Source of the DNA: an uncultured Verrucomicrobiota bacterium
Lineage (GTDB): Bacteria > Verrucomicrobiota > Kiritimatiellia > CAIVKH01
Assembly (NCBI GenBank): GCA_937894535.1
Contig: CALBHI010000455.1
Span: forward strand, 1 to 18,996
Length of the DNA: 18,996 nucleotides
Direction of reading: 5' to 3'
The position numbers were made by a program, and so were the translations under genes. How positions within the stretch are numbered: the stretch's first letter is position 1; each line of letters starts with the position of its first letter. Under the pieces are notes generated by a model. It did no database searches, had not been told where the DNA came from, and worked only from the letters and a program-made list of their open reading frames with translations. Positions 7,740 through 15,358 of this stretch are shown one piece after another.

Positions 7740-8980
7740 AAAGTACCCAGACCATCCGCCGGCGCATCGTGGTCAACTTCTGCGCGTATCTATCGGTTCT
7801 GCTGCTGGTATACTCCTTGGCCCTCATTGCGGTGGCCACCATGGCACAAGACGAGGTTTTTAACCATCAACTCGCCCAGGAGACTGAAAACATCCTGGCC
7901 CACCTAGAAGAGCATGGATGTCTTCCCGATTATCTGCCGATGCACATGACGGCATACCGCCGGTTCGAGGACATCCCTCTTCCGGTGCGCCGGCACATTG
8001 ACGAAGAACAATGGGGCATCTATGAAATCGACGCTCCAGATATCGATTACCATATTTCGGCCGTCCGGCTTGCCTCTGCGGGGGAGAGGCTTTACGTGCT
8101 CTTTAATGTCGAAGACGTTGAGTTGACCGATCATTTCGAACTCATGGCCGTGCTGGTGCTCATCGCGATCGGGGTGTCCTTGCTTCTGGTCGGACGACTC
8201 CTTGCCAACCTGGTGGCCAATCACATTCTCAAGCCTGTATCGGCATTGGCACAACACGTCCAGAGCATGCCCTTGGTTCCGAACATTCCGCCGGCAAACG
8301 ATCATGAAGCTTCCGATGAAGTGAGCGTGTTGGCGGGGGCCATTGACGATCTCCGGGATAGGGTGGTGGCGTTTACGGAACGCGAGCGAGAGTTCACCGC
8401 CCACGCCAGCCACGAACTCCGGACACCGGCCACCGTGATCAAGGGAGCGGTTGAGCTCCTGAAGGAGCGGGGCGCGGACAACGATACCCAGCTGCGTGAA
8501 CCGTTGGCGCGAATCGAGCGCGCGGTTGCCGACATCCAGGGGTTGATCGAGATGTTTTTGCTTTTGGCCAGGCAGGAACAAGTCGGAAAGGACGTGGCCG
8601 CGTGCGATCTGGCGGCTCTTGTCGAGGGCGTTGTGGCCGACCATCGTGAGCTGCTGGGCGACAAACCGGTGGAGGTCCACGTTGAAACCGGACAAGCAGG
8701 AACGATCGAGGTGCCGCCCGGGCTGGTTTCGATTGCCTTGGCCAATCTTGTGCGAAATGCCTTCCAGTATACGGCCGCCGGCCATGTCGTCATCACGGTG
8801 TTGCCTTGCGCGGTCTCGATCGTCGATACAGGCCCCGGGATCACAGCCTCTCAGTGGAATTCCGGGATCGGGCTGAAAATTGTAACGCGCCTGTGCGAAC
8901 GCATGAGGTGGCACTATACACTGTCCAATACGGAGGCGGGCGGGACCCGAGCGGAACTGGTGTTCCGGCCGGAAGACTGA
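7736..8980 (+). CDS. Membrane sensor histidine kinase with short ATP lid
   Basis: A 414-aa partner of the preceding regulator, starting at a GTG codon that overlaps its stop (GTGA). Layout: short basic cytoplasmic N-terminus, TM1 (about 14-36), periplasmic sensor of about 100 residues (37-135, no recognised fold), TM2 (about 137-160), HAMP-like linker (ILKPVSALAQHVQSM), dimerisation domain with the phospho-acceptor His226 in FTAHASHELRTPATVIKGA, and an ATPase domain. The N-box (NLVRNAFQYT, Asn337/Asn341), the G1 box (DTGPGI, Asp364) and the G2 box (SGIGLKIV) are present. Only about seven residues separate G1 from G2, so the usual F-box and most of the ATP lid are missing. A similar short lid, followed by LCERM..H, occurs in some QseC/VxrA-like kinases, as I recall. 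The signal is unknown. Confidence 0.93.
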   Translation: MKSTQTIRRRIVVNFCAYLSVLLLVYSLALIAVATMAQDEVFNHQLAQETENILAHLEEHGCLPDYLPMHMTAYRRFEDIPLPVRRHIDEEQWGIYEIDAPDIDYHISAVRLASAGERLYVLFNVEDVELTDHFELMAVLVLIAIGVSLLLVGRLLANLVANHILKPVSALAQHVQSMPLVPNIPPANDHEASDEVSVLAGAIDDLRDRVVAFTEREREFTAHASHELRTPATVIKGAVELLKERGADNDTQLREPLARIERAVADIQGLIEMFLLLARQEQVGKDVAACDLAALVEGVVADHRELLGDKPVEVHVETGQAGTIEVPPGLVSIALANLVRNAFQYTAAGHVVITVLPCAVSIVDTGPGITASQWNSGIGLKIVTRLCERMRWHYTLSNTEAGGTRAELVFRPED

Positions 8981-9100
8981 CTTCCCATGCTCGGAACGTG
9001 CGCGCCGTATGCTTCAGCATCACCGGCACGAGCGTCCGTGTGACTACGGTCCACAGGCCAAGGCGAAGCTGGTCGGGATGGCCGGGGGGATATCAAGAGA

Positions 9101-9177
9101 TGGTGGGCAATACAGAACTCGAATCTGTGACCTCTTCCATGTCAAGGAAGCGCTCTAACCAACTGAGCTAATTGCCC
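9101..9177 (-). tRNA. tRNA-Val (anticodon GAC), 3' CCA encoded
   Basis: Reading the minus strand from 9177, all arms pair. The acceptor stem is GGGCAAT/ATTGCCC, the D arm GCTC/GAGC with an AGTTGGTTA loop, and the anticodon stem CTTCC/GGAAG around the loop TTGACAT, with anticodon GAC at 9141-9143. The T arm is ACAGA/TCTGT with the canonical loop TTCGAGT. Discriminator A and an encoded CCA follow (9101-9104). GAC reads the Val codons GUC and GUU. It stands alone, with a good promoter immediately upstream on its own strand. Confidence 0.97.
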
Positions 9178-9202
9178 GTCAACTCTCGTTGCGAGGTTGC
9201 GG

Positions 9203-9231
9203 ACCATACGAAAAGGGCCGGATGGTGTCAA
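9203..9231 (-). promoter_or_regulatory. Sigma-70-type promoter of the tRNA-Val gene
   Basis: On the minus strand a perfect -35 box TTGACA (complement at 9226-9231) is followed by exactly 17 bp and a -10 box TATGGT (complement at 9203-9208, 4 of 6 matches). Transcription would begin around 9196, about 20 nt before the mature tRNA 5' end, a plausible leader for RNase P processing. Confidence 0.8.
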
Positions 9232-9299
9232 GGCGGGGCAAAGCGGGGGGAGGTAATCCCTTTTCCCTTGATCGAACCGGGTTCGGGGCGACGCGCAGG

Positions 9300-11078
9300 T
9301 TACCCGAGTTCGGCGAGGCGTTGGTGCAGGGGGGCGACACTTTCGGGGAGGCCGCCGGGGCGGTTGCGGGCGAGCCAGAGGTGTTCGTGTTCGGCGAGCA
9401 GGGCGGCGAGTTCGGCCTTGCGCGCGGCGGGCGCGGGAAGGCCGGGTTGTTGCTTGAGGGCGAGGCCGCGCAGGACGGCGTGGCGCAACAGGCCGGCGGC
9501 CAGGCGGATTTCCCGAGGTTCGAGTTCGCTGCCGCCGGTCGGCAGGGTGGCGGTGATCCGGTCGAGGTGGTCGCGCGCGGCGAGCAGCCGTTCCGGGGTC
9601 CAGCGGTCGAGCACGGTGACCGGTTGCTGGAAGCGGAGCAGCGGGAACAGCGGACTGGTGTTGTGGAGGGGAAAGCCAGCATCGAGGTAGCAACGGCCGA
9701 GGTCGATCAGTGCGTCGGCATGCGGGATGACGTGGCTTAGCGCAGCCGGGGGCGGGGCGCGGCCGGTCCAGGCGGCCCCGGCCCCGACGGCGAGGGCGAG
9801 GCGGCTGAACGGCTGGGTCTGCCAGTGGCCGTTGTCGCCCCATTCGGTGAGCAGCAGGCCTTCGGCCCCGTGGGTGCGGCCGTGGGTGGCGGCGGTGTCC
9901 ATGTTGGTCCAGGCGTTGTCGAAACGGCCGGCGATGCTGTTCCAGGTGGAGGTGCCGGGGCAGACCCAAAATGGGATGCCGCTGGCGGCCATGGTGGCGT
10001 ATTGGGCGGGCAGCGGATCGGTGGCCTCGTAGCCCCAGACCAAGGCGCGCACATCGCGGGGCAGGTCGGGAATCACCTCGGGATGGTTGAGCACGATGTC
10101 GGCCCAGAACATCATGCGACGGCCGCGTGCGGCGACCCGTTGGTGGATCTGCACCAGGAAGTCGAGGTACACCCGGCCCTTGCCGCGCGTTTCGCAGGCG
10201 GCCTTGCTCGCGCCCTGGCCGAGGTCGAAGGTCTCGTCGCCGCCGATGTTCACCCACGGGCTGGTAAAATTCGGGAAGAGTTCGTCGTAGAGGCTTTCGA
10301 GGAAGGTGAGGGAACGGGGGTCGAGCGGGTTCAGGCTGAACGGTCCGGTGCGGCGTTCGCCCCACGGAGTGGTGTAGCCATCGGGGCTTTCAGCAAGGGG
10401 CCGGTAGGCGGGCAGGGAGAGCCAGCGGTGCAGGTGGCCGAAGGAGTTCTGGTTGGCGGAGAGTTCGATGTGCAGGCGGCGACACCGGGCGTCGAGTTGG
10501 CGGACCTCGTCGGCGGTCATCGGCGACGCGTCGCGCCAGACGTCGGGGTGGGCGGCATAGGCGAAGGTATGCTCGGTGTAGAGCTGGAGGTGGTTGAACT
10601 TCCACGCGGCGAGTTGGTCCACCAGCGCGAACAGGGTGGCCATGGTCGGGACCTTGGTGCGGCTGATGTCGAGCATGAAGCCGCGGCGCGGGAAGGCCGG
10701 GGCGTCGTCGATGTCGATCACCGGCAAGGTTTCGGGATTCCGGGCGAGGAGCTGGCCGAGGGTGGTGCCGGCATATTGGAAGCCGGGGGCGTCGGCGGCG
10801 GCGATGCGGATGCCATCGGTGTGGATCGAGATCCGGTAGGCCTCGGGGGTGGCTTCGGGGAGCGGGTGCAGGTCGATGTGCACCCCGCCCGAAGCCACCC
10901 ACGAACGGTCGGTCAGCGGCGCGGTGAGCACGAAGCCGCGGCGGAAGGATTCCGCGGCGGCCTGGTGTACGTGGGTGGTGCGGCAGGTCAGGGCGGTCGG
11001 CCGGGGGACGTTGACCCCGCCGTGGTGATGGATCGACCGCGGAAGGGGGAACAGGGCCTGGTCTTCCGGGTGCAACAT
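9300..11078 (-). CDS. GH20 beta-N-acetylhexosaminidase, no signal peptide
   Basis: Predicted to remove terminal N-acetylhexosamine (GlcNAc or GalNAc) by the substrate-assisted GH20 mechanism. The 592-aa protein has an N-terminal GH20b-like alpha/beta domain (about 25-125) and a TIM barrel from about 128. The barrel opens with RRGFMLDISRTKVP, has FNHLQLYTEHTFAY on the second strand, and carries the catalytic Asp281-Glu282 pair in WVNIGGDETFDLG. Aromatic and acidic sugar-binding residues are visible (FWADIV, LVWGYEA, LTEWGDNGHW). The C-terminal 150 residues are helical, Leu/Ala-rich and without an assigned fold. The N-terminus (MLHPEDQALFPLPRSI) has no hydrophobic segment, so the enzyme should be cytoplasmic and act on imported oligosaccharides, unless the true start differs. 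It begins 10 bp after the RidA stop, suggesting one operon. The exact sugar and linkage are not determinable here. Confidence 0.9.
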   Translation of the reverse strand: MLHPEDQALFPLPRSIHHHGGVNVPRPTALTCRTTHVHQAAAESFRRGFVLTAPLTDRSWVASGGVHIDLHPLPEATPEAYRISIHTDGIRIAAADAPGFQYAGTTLGQLLARNPETLPVIDIDDAPAFPRRGFMLDISRTKVPTMATLFALVDQLAAWKFNHLQLYTEHTFAYAAHPDVWRDASPMTADEVRQLDARCRRLHIELSANQNSFGHLHRWLSLPAYRPLAESPDGYTTPWGERRTGPFSLNPLDPRSLTFLESLYDELFPNFTSPWVNIGGDETFDLGQGASKAACETRGKGRVYLDFLVQIHQRVAARGRRMMFWADIVLNHPEVIPDLPRDVRALVWGYEATDPLPAQYATMAASGIPFWVCPGTSTWNSIAGRFDNAWTNMDTAATHGRTHGAEGLLLTEWGDNGHWQTQPFSRLALAVGAGAAWTGRAPPPAALSHVIPHADALIDLGRCYLDAGFPLHNTSPLFPLLRFQQPVTVLDRWTPERLLAARDHLDRITATLPTGGSELEPREIRLAAGLLRHAVLRGLALKQQPGLPAPAARKAELAALLAEHEHLWLARNRPGGLPESVAPLHQRLAELG

Positions 11079-11088
11079 GGCGGGGCGC

Positions 11089-11475
11089 TCAGGGGATCAG
11101 GGCCACGACCTCGATCTCGATCTTGGCATCCTTGGGCAACCGGGCGACCTGGATGGTCGAGCGCGCGGGCGGATTAGGTCCGGTGAAGTAGGTCGTGTAG
11201 ATCACGTTCATCGCGGAAAAGTCGTTCATGTCCTGCAGGAACACTGTGGTCTTCACCACATGATGAAAGTCCGTGCCTGCCGCGGTCAGGATCGCCTTCA
11301 GGTTGGCGAAGACGGCGTGGGTCTGTTCGCTGATGCCGCCGATGACCATCTGCCCCGCCGCATCGAGGGGAATCTGGCCGGAGGTGAAAAGGAACGTTCC
11401 GCTCGCCTTGACGGCCTGGCTGTAGGGGCCGATCGGCGGAGCGGCCTGCTTGGACAAGACAATTTCCCGGTTCAT
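11089..11475 (-). CDS. ridA: RidA-family enamine/imine deaminase
   Basis: Small trimeric enzyme of the RidA/YjgF/YER057c/UK114 family, which hydrolyses reactive enamines and imines such as 2-aminoacrylate released by PLP enzymes. At 128 aa it has the standard length. It contains the archetypal segments IGPYSQAVKASGTFLFTSGQ, NLKAILTAAG and VVKTTVFLQDMNDF. The catalytic Arg is at position 105 (PPARSTIQVARLPK) and Glu120 lies in KIEIEVVA, the combination that marks the true RidA subfamily. A strong ribosome site AGGAG (complement at 11484-11488) precedes the start by 8 bp. It is the first gene of a two-gene minus-strand unit with the GH20 enzyme. A role in protecting amino-sugar catabolism is inferred only from the pairing. 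Confidence 0.95.
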   Translation of the reverse strand: MNREIVLSKQAAPPIGPYSQAVKASGTFLFTSGQIPLDAAGQMVIGGISEQTHAVFANLKAILTAAGTDFHHVVKTTVFLQDMNDFSAMNVIYTTYFTGPNPPARSTIQVARLPKDAKIEIEVVALIP

Positions 11476-11538
11476 GCAACAATCTCCTGATCTGGGGACA
11501 GCCTACGCGGCGGACGTGAATTGTCGAACCGGAAAATC

Positions 11539-11564
11539 CGTCGTTGTCCATGGACTGAACGACG
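11539..11564 (-). promoter_or_regulatory. Hairpin in the ridA upstream region
   Basis: CGTCGTT (11539-11545) and AACGACG (11558-11564) are perfect inverted arms; the interior holds another palindrome, GTCCATGGAC. On the ridA strand the structure is followed by ATTTT, so it resembles an attenuator-type hairpin about 65 bp before the ridA start. Two more inverted repeats sit in the same divergent region: GTCCAG/CTGGAC (11578-11592) and GGCCTC/GAGGCC (11631-11652). Whether they act as RNA hairpins or operators cannot be told. Confidence 0.35.
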
Positions 11565-11690
11565 GGCGTGGGGGATTGTCCAGGGTCTGGACCATTGGAT
11601 GGGGTGGTTCGGATGCTTGTGTTCGTGCGTGGCCTCTTGGTATGGTGAGGCCGTGAAACGGACCGATACGATCTGGGGAGTGGATGGGCG

Positions 11691-11936
11691 ATGAACGCGA
11701 AGCGCTCGCGGGTCGCCCGCATCGTCGGGGTGGGGCCGGCCGCACCGGACGGCCATATCCGGATCACCAAGGGAAAGCAGTACCAGGTGGTCCAGGGTTC
11801 GGAGGCGACCCATGCGCTGATGAACCAGTGGTGTGAAGGCATCCAGGCGAAGCTTGCCGCCATGAACAAGGACATGAAGGATCTTTCCGTCGAGGAATTC
11901 CTCCGCATCGCCCGTGAGGCGGCACCACCGGCATGA
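11691..11936 (+). CDS. Unrecognised 81-aa protein coupled to the glycosyltransferase
   Basis: I do not recognise this family. It is 81 aa and soluble, without signal or membrane segment: a basic N-terminus (MNAKRSRVARIVGVG), a predicted strand pair (GHIRITKGKQYQVVQGSE), then an amphipathic helix with ALMNQWCEGIQAKLAAMNKD and a helix-forming tail (LSVEEFLRIAREAA). GGAG lies 10 bp before the ATG. The stop overlaps the next start by ATGA, and the codon use shows the strong third-position GC of its neighbours; both support a real gene. Position as first gene of the unit suggests a small accessory factor for the glycosyltransferases, but no function is claimed. Confidence 0.7.
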   Translation: MNAKRSRVARIVGVGPAAPDGHIRITKGKQYQVVQGSEATHALMNQWCEGIQAKLAAMNKDMKDLSVEEFLRIAREAAPPA

Positions 11937-13141
11937 AAATCCTTTTCCTCACGGCGCGCATTCCCTACTCGACGGTCGCCGGTGGCCACGCCCTGGTATA
12001 CCAGCGCATCGTCCGGTTGGCCCGGCGCGGCCATGAGGTCGGGCTGATTTCCCTCACCGAGCCGGATCACACCGTCAACCGGATCGATCCGTTGTTCGGC
12101 TTCATCCGCGATTTCCGCGCCGTGCCGTTGCCGCGCCGCCGCTGCCGCGGATGGTGCTGGTTGCGCGGATGGTTCTCCCGCATCCCGCCGTTTTTTCACG
12201 AGGTGCGCTCCTTGCCGATGATGCGGGAGGTCGGCGACCTGGTGCACGAGGGCGGGTATGACCTGGTCGTCGCGGAATTCTCGGCGATGGGCCAGTACCT
12301 GTTCCGCAACCCGTACCTCCCGGCGGTGCGCAAGATTATCTCCTGCCACTTCAGCGTGGCCACCTTCTCGCCCGATGTCGCACGCAACCTCGGGGCACGG
12401 GCGGCCGGCGTGCGTTCGCGGTACGGGCTGAACCGGCTGATGGCTTACGAGGTGGCGATGTACCGCGAGGTGGACCGGGTGCTGGTGTTGACCGCGCACG
12501 ACCGGTATGCCTTGCTGAATGCCGATCCGACGTTGCGGGTGAATGTGATTCCGGTCGGGGTGGATGCCTCGTATTTCCGTCCGCCGGCCGATCCTGCCGT
12601 TCGCGAGGAGGCGCTGATCTACACCGGCCAGTACGAAGTGTATTCCAACCTCGACGCGGTGCGGTGGTTTGTCGCGACGACGTGGCCGATCCTCAAGCAG
12701 CGTCGTCCCGGCCTGAAGTTCTACATCGTTGGTCCCGGCGCCGAAGGGGAGCTGCGCGAGTTGGCCCGGCGCGATGATGCGATCACCGTCACCGGCGGTG
12801 TCCACGACATCCGTCCGTACCTGCACCGCGCCATGCTCTACGTCTGTCCGGTCCGCCTTGGTTCCGGCCTGCGGTTCAAGCTGCTTGAGGCGATGGCCGC
12901 CGGCCTGCCGGTGGTGACCACCACGCTGGGGGCGGAAGGGATTCCCTTGCAGAATGGCGACAACTGTTTCATGGCCGACAAGCCGGAGATCATGGCCGAA
13001 TGCGTCGACCTGCTGCTCGGTGATGAACCGTTGCGGTTGTCGGTGGCCCGCCAGGCGCGCACCCTCGTCGAGGAGCGCTTCCATTGGGACCGCGGGATCG
13101 ATCTGCTCGAAGGGGTGATGAAGGATGTCTTCCAGCACTGA
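11933..13141 (+). CDS. GT4-like (GT-B fold) glycosyltransferase
   Basis: Predicted retaining glycosyltransferase of 402 aa with two Rossmann-like halves. The N-terminal acceptor half opens with MKILFLTARIPYSTVAGGHA, the glycine-rich loop of GT4 enzymes, and includes LARRGHEVGLISL. The hinge is near residue 205 (NVIPVGVDASYFRP). The C-terminal donor half has LIYTGQYEVYSNLDAVRWF, FYIVGPGA and the GSGLRFKLLEAMAAGLPVV segment. There the nucleotide-sugar-binding E-x7-E region carries Glu319, though the second Glu is not obvious. A basic Trp/Arg patch (about 66-82) may contact membrane or a lipid-linked acceptor. It resembles, by recall, the glycosyltransferases associated with PEP-CTERM/exosortase loci. 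It is coupled to the upstream 81-aa gene (ATGA) and overlaps the downstream gene by 17 nt. Sugar and acceptor are unknown. Confidence 0.88.
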   Translation: MKILFLTARIPYSTVAGGHALVYQRIVRLARRGHEVGLISLTEPDHTVNRIDPLFGFIRDFRAVPLPRRRCRGWCWLRGWFSRIPPFFHEVRSLPMMREVGDLVHEGGYDLVVAEFSAMGQYLFRNPYLPAVRKIISCHFSVATFSPDVARNLGARAAGVRSRYGLNRLMAYEVAMYREVDRVLVLTAHDRYALLNADPTLRVNVIPVGVDASYFRPPADPAVREEALIYTGQYEVYSNLDAVRWFVATTWPILKQRRPGLKFYIVGPGAEGELRELARRDDAITVTGGVHDIRPYLHRAMLYVCPVRLGSGLRFKLLEAMAAGLPVVTTTLGAEGIPLQNGDNCFMADKPEIMAECVDLLLGDEPLRLSVARQARTLVEERFHWDRGIDLLEGVMKDVFQH

Positions 13142-15323
13142 CCTCCCGACGGCCGCCTCCCGGTTCGCCCGGTTGCCGCGCACCGACCTGTGGCTCGGTC
13201 TGCTGCTGGTGTTCGGCACGATCGCGGTGTATGCCCCGGCGCTCGGTGCGGGTTTCATCTGGGACGACGATGTGCACTTCACGGCGAACGAGGCGGTGCG
13301 GCGCTGGCGCGGCATCGTCGACATCTGGACCTCGCGCACCGCGGTGTACTACCCGCTGGTGCTGACCACGGCGTGGGCGGTGCACAAGGTGGCCGGCTTC
13401 AGCGCGCCGGTGTTCCATGCGCTCACCCTCGGCCTGCATATCGCCAACGCGCTGCTGCTGGTGTGGCTGCTCCGGCGCATGCGGATTCCCGGGGCATGGG
13501 TGGCGGGGTTCCTGTTCGCGTGGCATCCGCTGCAGGTGGAGTCGGTGGCGTGGGTGACCGAACTTAAGAATACGCAGTCTGGCTTCTTCCTGCTGTTGTC
13601 ACTGCTGGCTTTGCAAACCTCCGGTTTTTTTGAGCGCGCCACGTTTCCGGATCGCCGCTCGCGCGCCTGGCACTGGGCTTCGGTCGCGCTGTTCGCGCTG
13701 GCCTTGCTGAGCAAGCCCTCGGTGGTGATGGCTCCGGCGGCACTGCTGGCGGTGGTGTGGTGGCGGCGGGGCATTCGGAAATGGATGGATGTCGATGCGT
13801 TGTTCCCGTTTTTCATGCTGGCCCTGCTCGCCTCGGGATGGACGGTGTGGGAGCAGCGCTACAGTTCCGGCGCGCAGGGATTTGAGTGGGCCCAATCGCC
13901 GTTTGAGCGGCTCGCCCTTGCCGGGCAGGTGACGGTGTTTTACCTGCACAAGCTGGTCTGGCCGGACCCGTTGATGTTCCTCTACCCGCCGTGGCCGGTC
14001 GAGGCCGGGCGGTTCACCGCCTGGTTGCCGCTGCTCGGCGTGCTCGCGGTTGCCGCGCTGTGCCTGTGGAAGAGCGCAGGGTGGGGGCGGTATCCGGGAC
14101 TGGCGCTCTGGTGGATCGCGGCGTTTCTCTTTCCGGTGATGGGTTTCTTCAACGTCTACTTCATGCGGTACGCCTGGGTGGCCGATCATTTTGTGTACCT
14201 GCCGATCATCGGCTGGTGCGCCGCGCTGGGCGCGGCCTGGTGGTGGTTGGCCGAACGGCAGCGTAGTGCCGCGCTGGCGCTGGCCGTTATGGTGCTGGCG
14301 GCGTGCGGCTGGGCCAGCCACCGGCATGCCCGGAGTTTCCACAACAACGAAACCCTGTGGCGGGCCAGCATCGCGGCATCACCGGCGGCGTGGATGGCCC
14401 ACAACAACCTCGGCCTGATGCATGCCGGACGCGGCGAGGACGAGGTGGCCGAACAGCACTACCGGGCCGCACTGGAACACAATCCGCGCCACTACGAGGC
14501 GCTGCACAACCTCGGTTTGCTGCGGCTGGTCGAAAGCAACGCCACCGAGGCGCTGAGCTATTTTGACCAGGCGCTCGCCTTGCGACCGGACCTGTACGTG
14601 GCGGTGCTGAACCGCGGGCATGCCCTGGAGCAACTGGGTGATACCGCGGGTGCGTTGGCGGCCTACGATCACGCGGTTGCGCTGCATCCTCCGCTCGATG
14701 CCGGGTATGTGGCGATCGGAATGTTGTCCGAAAGGACGGGGCAGCCGGACCGCGCGATCCATGCCTACGAGCGGCTGCTGTCCCGGAAAAATGCGACACC
14801 GGAGCAGGTGGGCGGATTCCTCTTCGAACGCGCCTACAAGGTCAGCGGGGAGGGGGATGACGAAACCGCGTTGATCCTGCTCGCCGCCGCGCGGCAGCGG
14901 GCGCCGCGCTTGCCGGACATCCATTTGCTCGAAGGCATGCTCAAGGAGCGGCGGGGCGATTGGAGCGGGGCGGAAAAATCGTACCGCATCGCCATGTCGT
15001 TCCGTCCCGACTGGGGCGCGGTGCTGGTGCGACTGGCCCGCCTGCTCGCCGCGCATCCCGATCCCGCGCAACGCCGGCCGGCCGAGGCGGTGGAGATCGT
15101 GGAGGCCATGCTGGCGGCGGGGGGGCGGGATATTCCGGAGATCGTCGATGCCTACGCGATGGCGCTCGCCTCGGCCGGTCGTTTCGGCGATGCGATGCGC
15201 ACCCAGCAACGCGCCATTGATCTCGCGAAGACGCCCGATGAAGCTGCGGCGATGAACCAGCGGCTTGTCCTTTACACCATGGGGCAGCGCTATACACTCA
15301 CGCCCGATTCCAGTACCCATTAA
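13125..15323 (+). CDS. TMTC-like polytopic GT-C protein with C-terminal TPR repeats
   Basis: A 732-aa membrane protein. The first ~400 residues hold about ten hydrophobic segments in a GT-C layout: TM1 (about 22-40), then a first extracytoplasmic loop with the acidic motif GFIWDDDVHF (Asp47-49), which matches the metal/donor-binding Asp position of GT-C glycosyltransferases. Further conserved segments are HPLQVESVAWVTELKNTQSG and YAWVADHFVYLP, both typical of the TMTC/DUF1736-containing TPR proteins. From about residue 418 onward there are at least five TPR-like helix pairs (AHNNLGLMHAGRGEDEVAEQ, ALHNLGLLRLVESNATEALS, AVLNRGHALEQLGDTAGALA). Eukaryotic TMTC1-4 are O-mannosyltransferases for cadherins; bacterial homologues are mostly uncharacterised. 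Its start lies inside the preceding glycosyltransferase gene, indicating coupled expression. Glycosyl transfer from a lipid-linked donor is inferred from family, not shown. Confidence 0.85.
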   Translation: MSSSTDLPTAASRFARLPRTDLWLGLLLVFGTIAVYAPALGAGFIWDDDVHFTANEAVRRWRGIVDIWTSRTAVYYPLVLTTAWAVHKVAGFSAPVFHALTLGLHIANALLLVWLLRRMRIPGAWVAGFLFAWHPLQVESVAWVTELKNTQSGFFLLLSLLALQTSGFFERATFPDRRSRAWHWASVALFALALLSKPSVVMAPAALLAVVWWRRGIRKWMDVDALFPFFMLALLASGWTVWEQRYSSGAQGFEWAQSPFERLALAGQVTVFYLHKLVWPDPLMFLYPPWPVEAGRFTAWLPLLGVLAVAALCLWKSAGWGRYPGLALWWIAAFLFPVMGFFNVYFMRYAWVADHFVYLPIIGWCAALGAAWWWLAERQRSAALALAVMVLAACGWASHRHARSFHNNETLWRASIAASPAAWMAHNNLGLMHAGRGEDEVAEQHYRAALEHNPRHYEALHNLGLLRLVESNATEALSYFDQALALRPDLYVAVLNRGHALEQLGDTAGALAAYDHAVALHPPLDAGYVAIGMLSERTGQPDRAIHAYERLLSRKNATPEQVGGFLFERAYKVSGEGDDETALILLAAARQRAPRLPDIHLLEGMLKERRGDWSGAEKSYRIAMSFRPDWGAVLVRLARLLAAHPDPAQRRPAEAVEIVEAMLAAGGRDIPEIVDAYAMALASAGRFGDAMRTQQRAIDLAKTPDEAAAMNQRLVLYTMGQRYTLTPDSSTH

Positions 15324-15345
15324 CCATCAACTATCCCCCATCAAC
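15324..15345. repeat. Short direct repeat CCATCAAC in the trmJ leader
   Basis: CCATCAAC occurs at 15324-15331 and 15338-15345, within a purine-poor 35-bp gap of repeated A/T/C text, immediately after the TPR gene stop. It replaces a normal ribosome-binding region: no G-rich element precedes the trmJ ATG. Confidence 0.4.
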
Positions 15346-15358
15346 CATTCCGCCCCCC

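Noticed and set aside
8981..9177. tRNA-Val gene as an integration site of a mobile element
   Set aside because: No integrase, no second copy of the tRNA 3' end, and no transfer genes are visible on either side; the flanks are ordinary genes.
9232..9299. Palindrome CGAACCGGGTTCG downstream of the GH20 gene as terminator
   Set aside because: The arms are separated by a single base, so no proper loop can form, and no T-run follows on the minus strand.
9825..11177. 450-codon open frame opposite the GH20 gene
   Set aside because: Its Gly/Val-rich sequence mirrors the GH20 gene on the other strand, which has its catalytic Asp-Glu pair and family motifs intact.
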